Positions 10,071 through 20,200 of a stretch of 64,000 bases of DNA are shown here, piece by piece (position 1 is the first letter of the stretch; every line of letters begins with the position of its first letter). Position numbers and translations under genes: made by a program. Origin of the DNA: Diacronema lutheri. Its lineage: Eukaryota; Haptophyta; Pavlovophyceae; Pavlovales; Pavlovaceae. Location: the NCBI GenBank assembly GCA_019448385.1, contig JAGTXO010000047.1:62001-126000 (forward strand). Direction: 5' to 3'. Under the pieces are notes generated by a model. That model was not told the origin of the DNA. It ran no database searches and worked only from the letters and a program-made list of their open reading frames with translations.

Positions 10071-13000
10071 TCACTCTGCCCGAGCGTCGTCGACGCCGCC
10101 CTGCGCGTCGCGTGCGTCCATTGCCGCCGGCACAACTGCCGCCTCCGCCGGTGCACCCACGCCGCCTTCGGTCGCGCCCGCCGCGCCGTGCGCGCCGTGC
10201 GCGGCTGCGTCTGCCTCGCCGGCCGCCTCAACGGCTGCTCCGCCCCGCCCTGCGGCCGCGCCCGCCCCGTTCACGCCGCCGGTGCCGCGAGCGCGCATCG
10301 CGGACCCGCCAGCGTCGACGTCGGCGTCGGCGTCGGCTGCGGCCACCGGCGACGAGCGCGCGTCGGGCTGCTCCGCCTCCGACGCGTCGCTCGGCGCGGC
10401 CCGCCCCCCCGCCCCATCCGCCGGCGGCACGCTCGCGCTCGCGCCCGCGCTGGCGTCGGCCGCGGCCGCCACGCGCGCCTCCGCGGCCGACGCGGGCGCG
10501 TCGGCCGCGGCTGCGCGCCCGGCGGCCGCGCGCGGCGGCGTGGTGGCGAAGCGCGTGCCGGCCACGTCAGGCGTCGGGGCGTCGCGCGCCGCGCCCGCGC
10601 GCTGCGCGCCAGCGCCGCCCACGCGCTGCGCCGGCGCGCGCGCGCGACCGGCAGGCGGGACGCCGCTGCCGCCGTCCGCCTCGGCAGCGCCATCGGCGCC
10701 GCCGGCGCGCAGCGCGGGCGCGACGCCAAGTGCGGCGAGCACGGCGCGCGCGGGCGCGTTCTCCGCCTCCGCCTCGAGCGCCGCGCGCGCGTCGGCCTCC
10801 GCCGCGCGCCGCGCGCGCGCCGCGCGCACGCACGCGTCGTCGTGCGCGCGCCCGTCGCCGGCGCCGTCGGCGCCGGCCGTGCACGGCGCGCCGCGCGCGG
10901 CCGCCTCCGCCTCGGCCGCGCGCGCAAGGGCGATGTGCGCCTGCGCGCGGCGCGCGAGCGCCTTGCCCGCGCTGCGCTCAAAGCGGACCTGCAGCGCGAC
11001 CGCCGCGCTCGCCGACTCGACCGCCGCCTCGGGCCGCGAGAGCGCAAGGTGCGCGGCGGCCGCGTTGAGGTGGAGCGCGTGCTCGAGCTCTGTCCCCGCC
11101 GCGCCCCCGTCGCTGCCGGAGCCCGCCGCGCCGCCGGACGTGGCCGCCGCGGCCGACGGCGCGGCCGTGGCGCCAAGCGCGCGCAGCGCCGCATTGAAGT
11201 GCGCGAGCGCGGCCGAGAACTCGCGCCGCGCGTACGCCGCGTTGCCTGCGCACGCACGAGCGTGCGCGTCGCCGCCGTGCGCGCACGGGTGTGAGTGGGC
11301 AGCGCCTGCGCGCGCGCGCAAACGCGCGCGCGCCGCGGTGTGTGCGCCTGCGCGCGACGGTGTGGCGCGGCGCGCCGTCGCGCCGCGGCGCGCGCGCGTA
11401 CCGGCTCGTTTGAGCGACAGCGCACTTTCGATACCCGCTATCTCGCCGGCCGCGATCTCGCCGGCCGCGATCTCGCCGCCGTCGGCGCGCGACGCGCCGT
11501 CGGGTGCGTCGCCGCCGCCGCCGCCGCCGGGTGCGTCGCCGGAGGCGGCGGCGGCGGTGGCGGTGGCGGTGGCCACGGTGGTGGCGGCTGTGGTGGCGGC
11601 GTTGCCCTCGGAGTCGGGCAGCAGCACGTCGGCAGCACGCACGGCGCGCGCGACGGCAGGCGCACCATTGGACGGCGTGTCTGCACGCGCGCGCGTGTCT
11701 GCCCGAGCGCCCGCGCCCGCCACCGCATCTGCACCCGCGTCCTCACCCGCGTCTGCACCCGCGTCCTCACCCGCGTCCGCGCTCGCGCCCGAGCTCGCGC
11801 TTGCGCTCTCCTCTTCCGCCCTTGGCCCCGGCCCTGCGCCGTCACCCGCCTGCGCCTCCGCCTGCGCCGCCGCAGTCGCCGCGTCCGCGCGCGCCACGTC
11901 CGACGTGCCGGCCGTCGCCCCCTCGCCCTCCACCGCGCCGCCGCCCCCGCCCTTCGCCCCCTCGGCCGCGGGCGGCAGCCGCAGCAGCATCCGCTCGGCG
12001 ATCGCGTTGCCTGGCTCACGTCGCAGCAGCTCGCGCAGGTCGTCGCGCGCGCCTTCAAACTGACCAACCGCCTCACGCGCATGCGCCCTGCGCAGCCACG
12101 CTTTCGCACTGCCCGGCCGCAGCCCGAGCGCCGTGTCGGCGTGTGCGATCGCGACGGTGTGCCGCTTGAGCGCGATCGCGCACGTGGCCGCATTCACGTG
12201 CACCGCGCTCAGCTGCGGCGCGCGCACGGTGGCGAGCGCACGCGCGCGCGCGCGCGGTCGCGCGGTCGCGCCCGCGCGGTGAGAGGCACGCGACGCGGCG
12301 CGCGCGCGCGCACGGCGGCTCGCAGCGCGCGCGCGCGGCGCGGCGCGGCGCGGCACGGCGCGGCGCGGCACGGCCACCTGCGCGATGAGGTCCGACGACT
12401 CGGCCTCCGCGCCCGCCGCGCTGAGCAGCGGCGGCACGAAGGGCTCGAGCAGCGCGGCCGCCCGTTCGAAGGCCGCCAGTGCTGCCTGGTTCTGCCCACT
12501 GCGGTACTGCTCCGAGCCCACCTGCCCAGGCGCAGCGCGGCGCAAGGCGCGGAGCGGTGGCGGCGGGCGAGGAGGCGTGCGAGGGCGTGAGGCGCGTGGC
12601 GCGCACGGCGGTGGCGCGCTTGCCGCGGCGCGCAGCGACGGGGCCGCGCGCCGCTCCGCCGCGCGGACGCACACCGCCACGGCCGCCACCGCGCCCACCG
12701 CCTCCTTAGCGCGCAGCGACGGACCTTGTCAGCCGCGCGCGCCGCTGCTCGCGCCGCGGCAAGCGCCGTGCGGTCGACGGGCCGCGCGGCGCCGTCCGCG
12801 GCGCTGGGCGCCGCGCCACTGGCGCCTGCGGCGACGTCGGCCGCACTCGAGGCGACAAGAAGGGCGCCGTCGCCTTGAGCGGCCGTTTCAACGGCATGCG
12901 CGGCTGGCTCGGCGCGCGCGCCGTCCGCCGCTGCCACGCCGTCGGCCGCGCCGCGCGCGCCGGGCGCGAGCGGCCGCGCAGCGGCGAGGGCACGCGGCTG

Positions 13001-15986
13001 CGCGGCTCGCGCCGCCTCACGCGCACTGGGGACCGCGACGGCCACGTCGTCCGCAACTGCCGGCGCGGGCGCAGCGGGGAGACGCGCGCGCGGCGCCGCG
13101 CCGCGCGCCGTGGCCGCGGCCGCCGCGGCCGCGGCCTCGTCCGCCGCGGCGTCCACGTCGGCCACACCTTCTCTCGACGCCGGCTCGTCGTCGCCCGCCG
13201 CCGCCGCCACCGCCGTGCGCGCGCGCGCGCCGCGCGCGGGCTCTGCGCGCGCCGCCGGCGCCTCCGCCGCCTCCGTCGCCCGCTCCGCGCCACCGCCGGC
13301 GGCGCGCGCGTCCGCGTGTCGCGCGTTAGCCATCATGCCGAGTCTCGCGAGCATCGCGTCGGCGGGCAGGTTGTCCGGGTGCGCGGCAACGAGGGTCTCG
13401 AGGTCGGCGACGGCAAGCGCGCGCGATCCGAGCGCGGCGTAGGCCTGCGCGCGCCGGTAGAGGCCCTTCGCTGAGCCCGGCTCAACGGCAAGGGCGTCGG
13501 TCGCGGCCGCGACGGCGCCTTCCCACTCCTCGCGCGAGATGTGCGCGGCCGCGCGATTCAGGTGCAGCGCGAGGCGCAGGTTTGATGCGCCGCGCTCGAC
13601 CGTGCCGCCGCCGCCGCCGTCGTCGCCGCCGCCACCGCCGCCGCCACCGCCGCCGCCCGTTTCGTCGCCCGCCTCGTCGCCGAGGAGGGCGAGCGCGCGC
13701 GCGTACGCGCCGAGCGCCGTCGCCGAGTCGCCGCGCGCGAGCGCGGCGTTGCCCGCCGCCTTGAGCCCCTCGGCGCGCGCGAGCGGTGAGCTGTCGTCCG
13801 GCTCGGCGCGCAGCGCGCCGCCGCCGCCGCCGCCGCCGGCCGCAGCCGCCTGCGCGACGGCTTCGGCCGCCGCGCGCGCGTCGTCCGGGTGCGACCGCCG
13901 GATCTGCGCGAGGAGAGTGCCGCCCGGCGCATTGTCCGGGTGCGCGGCAACGAGGGTCTCGAGATCGATCGCGGCGAGGTGCGGCTGACTGAGGGCGGCG
14001 TAGGCCTGCGCGCGCCTGTAGAGGCCCTTCGCTGAGCCCGGCTCAACGCGCAGCACCTTGGTCGCGGCAGCGACGGCGTCCAGCCACGCGCCCGCCGAGA
14101 GGAAGGCGCGCGCCGAGTTGAGCTGCAGCGCGAGACGCTGCGCGCGCGCCGCCTCGCGCAGCGCGCGCGGCGCGCGCGTGGGCACGGCAGCGCCGAGCGC
14201 AACCGCCGCCTGCTGGAAGGTGCGCGCCGCCTCATCAAAGCTGCCCGCCGCGAAGAGCGCGCTGCCCGCCTCCTTGAGCGCGCTCGCGCGCTCGATCGCG
14301 TCCGACGCCTCCGCGCCGTCCGCCGCCGTCCACGGCGGCGTGGGTGCGGCGCTCGTGCTGCCCGCCGCGGGCACGCGCGGCTGCGCGCCCGCGCCGCCGT
14401 CGGCGGCGCTGATGCCGAGCAGCGCGTCCAGGTCGAAGCGCAGCAGCTGCTCGGCAAAGGACCCGCCACCATCTCCAACACTGCCACCACCGCCACCACC
14501 GCCGCCGACCGCCGCGCCGGACGGGCGCGCGCGCTCGGGCACGACGACCGCGTCGCCATCGCTGCCCACGCCAAAGCCGGGACCGGCGGCGCCGTCTGCG
14601 GGCGGCGGCGGCGCAGTCGCGACGGCGACGAGGAGCGCGAGGACGCTACAGAGCACTGCGCCCCGCCAGAGCAGCAGGCCCGCCCAGCGCAGTGCATCGC
14701 CGAGGTGCGCCAGCGCGCCGCTCGCGCCGGCGGTGGCAGCGGCGCCGCGTGGCGCGGGCGCGGCGCCTGCGGCACCGGCGCGCGTCGAGCCGCCGCTCGC
14801 GAGGAGCGCAGCGAGGAGAAGCGCGGCCCAGAGCGCGAGCGGACGAACGTCGCGCGCGCCCCACGCGGAGCTGGCGCGCACGCGGCGGGGCGGGGCGGGG
14901 CGGGGCGGGGCGGGCCGGGGCGGGGCGGGGCGGGGCGGAACGCAGCGTGCGGGCGGCGCGGCGCGCAGCGGGGCGCGGCGTGAGCCAGACGAACGCGCGC
15001 GGCGCTGACCACGGCAGGCGTGCCGCCGTCGCCCCGGCGCGGCGGCAGCAGCGCGCGGCGCGCGCGCACAGAAGCGCAGCGTTTGTGCAGACAAGCACGA
15101 TGACAACCCGCCAGACGAGGGCGCCGGCGGCGAGCGGCGTGTCGGGCGGCAGCGGCGGCGGCGGCGGCGGCGGCGGCGCGAGCGCCAGGGGCAGGCCGCC
15201 GACGCCGTATGCGCCCAGCCCGCCGTACGCGCCGCCGCCAAAGCCGCCCGCCGCCGCATAGCCCGCCGCGGCCGCCGCCATCGCCTGCTGCAGCTGTGCG
15301 TGCTGCTGCTGCTGCTGCTGCTGCTGATGCTGCTGCTGCTGCTGCTGCGCGAATGACAGGTGCACGGGCGGCAGCGTGGCCGCGCCCGAGCCCCAGCCGA
15401 CGCCGACGCCGCCGCCGAACCCGCCCGCGCCGCCATACCCGCCGCCCGCGCCGCCGTGCCCACCTCCCGCGCCGCCGCCAGCCGGCGTGAGCAGCAGGCC
15501 TCCGCTCGGCTCGGAGAAAGCGAGGCCGAGACCACCGAGCGCGCGGATGGGCGGCTCGCAGCGCGGCACCACCTCCCAGCCAGCGTTTGCGTGTGCGCTC
15601 GTCCCGCCACCGCCGCCGCCGCCCGCGCCGGAGCCGCCCGCGCGCGCGCGCGCGCTCGGCGCGTCGGTGCGCGTGCCCTCGGTGGCGTCGTCAGCGGTGC
15701 GCATGGCACGGCGCGCGACCTGCACAGCGCCGAGCAGCCGCGGCGCCTCGAACTTGGACATGCCGACCTCGGAGCGCAAGAAGCCACCGAGCTCGTCGTC
15801 GTCCAGCTCGAGCAGGTCCACGGCCGAGTGGACGCCCTGCGCGCGGAGCGGGCCGGCAAAGGCGGGCAGGCGCGCGGCGGCGAGCAGCGCGTCGAGCGAT
15901 GACGCGTCCGCCGCGGCGCCGCCGCTCGCGTCACCGGCCTCGCCGCGCCCGCTCCCGGCCCTCGAGCTCTCGTCGTGAACAGCCAT
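10071..15986 (-). CDS. Large SAM-like / TPR membrane protein
   Basis: Exons 15986-15010, 14870-12725, 12521-12378, 12212-11402 and 11245-10071 sum to a clean 1750-aa frame. Residues 25-90 resemble a SAM-type helical domain (LPAFAGPLRAQGVHSAVDLL, then LDDDELGGFLRSEVG). A Gly-rich and poly-Gln stretch (CAG repeat near 15299-15350) precedes hydrophobic segments near residues 300, 335 and 375. Four TPR blocks follow from about residues 520, 686, 1041 and 1359, each starting LK-AG-ALF/NAA. Blocks 1 and 2 share SAKGLYRRAQAYAAL. An Asn in the first helix with Lys/Arg there resembles the carboxylate clamp of Hsp70/Hsp90 co-chaperones, so a membrane-tethered co-chaperone is a reasonable inference. The C-terminal 350 residues are Ala-rich low complexity. 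The exon joins restore TPR starts (DKVGSEQYRSGQNQAAL, LKRAGNAAYARREF). No named family is claimed. Confidence 0.7.
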
Positions 15987-16013
15987 CGATCCACGTTCAC
16001 GTGGCGCGTCGGA

Positions 16014-16045
16014 CAGTCACTGACAGTCACTGACAGTGAGCACTG
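16014..16045. repeat. CAGTCACTGA tandem repeat upstream of the TPR gene
   Basis: Two exact 10-bp copies (16014-16033), followed by a partly complementary CAGTGAGCACTG. It lies 28-60 bp upstream of the TPR gene start codon and downstream of the C2orf69-like stop. It could be part of a promoter or 5' UTR. Function unknown. Confidence 0.5.
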
Positions 16046-16087
16046 TGAGTACAAGCGACGGCCGAGCCGCGCGCGCCTACGCGCGTC

Positions 16088-17218
16088 TCACACCGGCGGG
16101 CCGTCCCCGCCGCCCGCGGCCGGCGCCGCGGCCGCGCCGCCGCCAGCGCGGCCCCCGACGCGCATCGCGCCGAGCGCCTCAAAGTGGCGGGCGAGCGATG
16201 GCGGCTCGTGAGCAAAGTAGTCGAGCACCTCGACGGCGGCGCCCCACGGCTGCTTGGCCGAGCGGAGCATGTATGGCGTCGAGTGGCAAGCGATCCGCAG
16301 GCGCGTGCCCGCACCCGCGAGCGCGTCGAGCGCGGCGGCGCCAAGCGGGAACGCGCCGCGCTCGGCGCCGTTGCCACCGTCGACGAAGTGCAGCTCGGCC
16401 ACGCGCGCGACAAGCGCGCACGCCGCCGGCTCGCGCGCGCCCAGCTCAGCCGCCAGCTGGTTGAGCACAACCACGCCTGCGCCGACGCGGGCGAGGGCAC
16501 ACAGCACATAATGGGCGGCGTGGGTACAGCAGTATATAGGGCGTCGTGGCGCCAAGCGGGCGGCGCGAGGCGGGTGGCGCGCGGCGGCGCGCGCACACCC
16601 TTGGAGAAGCCGACGAGCGCTAGGGGCAGCGCGGCACCCTCGCCAGCACGCAGCTCGCCCGCCGCCTCCGCCTGCTCGGCCGCAGCGGCGAACACCGCGG
16701 CGATGCCCGTGCCCGCGCGCGCGGCGTCGGGCTTATACCTGGCGCGGCCGCGAATGCCGGGCGTGCGCAGCGGGCCAAGCAGCGCGGACGGCGCGCGGCG
16801 CGCGTGGGCGGTGCGCGGCGCGAGCTCGCGCGCGCGCAGCGCGAGCTCTCGCGCGTGCGGCGCGCGTGCGCGCGCACTCCGCGGCGCCGAGCAAGTTGAC
16901 CGAGGCAAACTGCTGGTAGCAGGCGAACTGGTAGACCATGCGCGCCGGCCGCAGGCACCACACGTGCGCATCCGCGCCGAATGCCGCCTGCAGCGCCGGC
17001 AGCGAGTCGTCGAGAGAGAAGCGCTGCCACTCGTCGGTACCGCCGCGCAGGTCGGCGGCCATCTCGGCGCGGCGCATCTGCACGTCGCCCGGGAAGAAGA
17101 GCACGTGCCGCGCGGCGCGCGCCACGCGCGCGCGCAGGTGCAGCACCTCGGACGGCAGCCCGTGCACCGCCGTTCGGTACACCCCCAAGGCCGGCGCCGA
17201 CGCTGATGCCGACGCCAT
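16088..17218 (-). CDS. C2orf69 / UPF0565 family protein
   Basis: Exons 17218-16878, 16738-16599 and 16476-16088 join to 289 aa. The family motifs appear in order: HVLFFPGDVQ; ACYQQFASVNLLGAAE; then, across a splice junction, LVGFSKGVVVLNQLAAEL; LHFVDGGNG; and CHSTPYMLRSAKQPW. In human C2orf69 the matching blocks are FPGDVQ, CYxxFVxSNxxGAPE, GFSKGCVVLNQL and LDGGH. GFSKG looks like the nucleophile elbow (G-x-S-x-G) of an alpha/beta hydrolase. The human protein is associated with mitochondria; here no clear targeting peptide is visible. Activity and substrate are unknown. The start is the Met at 17218; another in-frame Met at 17233 would overlap the start codon of the opposite-strand gene. It is head to head with the DEX1-like gene, with almost no spacer. 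Confidence 0.85.
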
Positions 17219-17231
17219 CGTGCGCACCAGC

Positions 17232-20200
17232 ATGGCCGCGACGGCGCGGCTCGCGCTCGTCGTTGTGACACTCACTGCCGCTGCGGCGAGCGCGGCGGAG
17301 CCGCCGCCGCCGAGCGGCAACCGGTTCGTCGACGCGGGGCCCGTGCGGCTCGACGACGTCACCTTTGGCACCGACGCCACCACGTTCGCGCCGCTCGCCG
17401 CGTGCGAGCACGAGCTTTCGATCGCGTGGACGGCGCAGCTCGGCTCGGCGGCGTACGCGCCGCCGGTGGTGAGCCGGCTGCCGTCCGAGCCGAGCGTGCG
17501 CGTGAGTGCCGCGACCTTTTCACGCTACGTGGAGGCGCTCCGCGGTGCCGACGGCCACGAGCTCCCCGGCTGGCCGCACGAGGCCGACGGCTCTCTCTTC
17601 CACGCGCCGCCGCTGCCCGTCGACCTCGACGGCGACGGCGTTGACGAGCTCGTGCTCGTGAGCTACGATGGCGAGGTGAGCTTTGTGCGGCAGGGCTCGA
17701 GCATGCCGCTCTTTGCGCGCGCGTCCGCGCCCGTCAACGTCGACGCCAACCTACCGGCCGGGCCCGGAGGCGCGCCCGGCGTCGGCGGCGGCGGGCGCGA
17801 ACCGCTCGCGCTTCGCGTGCCGCGGCTGCGCGTGCGCCGCGAGTGGCTCGCGGAGCACGCGGCGCGGCGCGCGGTGGGCGCGGCTGCGCACGCCGTGCAC
17901 GATGCAGCCCACGGCGCGGCAGGCCTGGCGGGTGACGAGGCGGAGGCGGAGGCGGAGGCGGAGGCGGAGGAGGAGGCGGACGAGGAGGCCGCGGAGCGCG
18001 CGGCGCGCGGCGATGACGCGCGTGCATCGTTGCGCGCGCGCGCGGCGGCGGAGCGCGGCGGCGGCGGCGGCGCGGCGCGCGTGCCTATCGGCCCCTTCGC
18101 CGGCCTCACCGCCGACGCCGTCCGCTCGCTCGAGCTCTTCGCCGACGAGGACGACGACGCGCGCGCAGACGACGACGAGGACGGCGGTGGCGGCGGCGGC
18201 GGCCTCGATGGTGGTGGCTGGGCGGCCGCCGAGGCGCGCGAGGCCGCCGCCGCCGCGCGCGCCGCGCGCGCCGCGCGCGCGCGCACGGACGGCGCGCATG
18301 TGCTCGTCGACGCGCACGTGCTCGCGCCCGCGACAATCGCCGATCTGGACGGCGACGGCCTGGCGGAGGAGCTCGTGCTTGCTGTGAGGTACGCGTGGCT
18401 ACGCGGCGCGGCGTCGGGTGCGCGGCGTGTGCCCCGTGTGTGTGCGCGCGCGTGCGCTGCGCTTGGCGGCGGCATGCGCCGCGTACAAGGCTGCGCTAGC
18501 AGCGGGCCGCATGCGCGGCCGTTGTGCCTTCTGCCCGAGACATTTGCCCTCTTCACCACACACCCCGCTGCCCCCATGCGCGGCCGTTGTGCCTTCTGCC
18601 CGAGACATTTGCCCTCTTCACCACACACCCCGCTGCCCCCATGCGCGGCCGTTGTGCGTTCTGCCCAAGACATTTGCCCTCTTCACCACACACCCCGCTG
18701 CCCCCATGCGCGGCCGTTGTGCCTTCTGCCCGAGGCATTTGCCCTCTTCACCACACACCCCGCTGCCCCCATGCGCGGCCGTTGTGCGTTCTGCCCAAGA
18801 CATTTGCCCTCTTCACCACACACCCCGCTGCCCCCATGCGCGGCCGTTGTGCGTTCTGCCCGAGACATTTGCCCTCTTCACCACACACCCCGCTGCCCCC
18901 ATGCGCGGCCGTTGTGCGTTCTGCCCAAGACATTTGCCCTCTTCACCACACACCCCGCTGCCCCCATGCGCGGCCGTTGTGCGTTCTGCCCGAGACATTT
19001 GCCCTCTTCACCACACACCCCGCTGCCCCCTTGCGCGGCCGTTGTGCGTTCTGCCCGAGACATTTGCCCTCTTCACCACACATCCCGCTGCCCCCATGCG
19101 CGGCCGTTGTGCCTTCTGCCCGAGGCATTTGCCCTCTTCACCACACACCCCGCTGCCCCCATGCGCGGCCGTTGTGCCTTCTGCCCGAGACATTTGCCCT
19201 CTTCACCACACACCCCGCTGCCCCCATGCGCGGCCGTTGTGCGTTCTGCCCGAGACATTTGCCCTCTTCACCACACACCCCGCTGCCCCCATGCGCGGCC
19301 GTTGTGCCTTCTGCCCGAGGCATTTGCCCTCTTCACCACACACCCCGCTGCCCCCATGCGCGGCCGTTGTGCCTTCTGCCCGAGACATTTGCCCTCTTCA
19401 CCACACACCCCGCTGCCCCCATGCGCGGCCGTTGTGCGTTCTGCCCAAGACATTTGCCCTCTTCACCACACACCCCGCTGCCCCCATGCGCGGCCGTTGT
19501 GCCTTCTGCCCGAGGCATTTGCCCTCTTCACCACACACCCCGCTGCCCCCATGCGCGGCCGTTGTGCGTTCTGCCCAAGACATTTGCCCTCTTCACCACA
19601 CACCCCGCTGCCCCCATGCGCGGCCGTTGTGCGTTCTGCCCGAGACATTTGCCCTCTTCACCACACACCCCGCTGCCCCCTTGCGCGGCCGTTGTGCGTT
19701 CTGCCCGAGACATTTGCCCTCTTCACCACACACCCCGCTGCCCCCATGCGCGGCCGTTGTGCCTTCTGCCCGAGGCATTTGCCCTCTTCACCACACACCC
19801 CGCTGCCCCCATGCGCGGCCGTTGTGCCTTCTGCCCGAGACATTTGCCCTCTTCACCACACACCCCGCTGCCCCCATGCGCGGCCGTTGTGCGTTCTGCC
19901 CGAGACATTTGCCCTCTTCACCACACATCCCGCTGCCCCCATGCGCGGCCGTTGTGCCTTCTGCCCGAGGCATTTGCCCTCTTCACCACACACCCCGCTG
20001 CCCCCATGCGCGGCCGTTGTGCCTTCTGCCCGAGACATTTGCCCTCTTCACCACACACCCCGCTGCCCCCATGCGCGGCCGTTGTGCGTTCTGCCCGAGA
20101 CATTTGCCCTCTTCACCACACACCCCGCTGCCCCCATGCGCGGCCGTTGTGCCTTCTGCCCGAGGCATTTGCCCTCTTCACCACACACCCCGCTGCCCCC

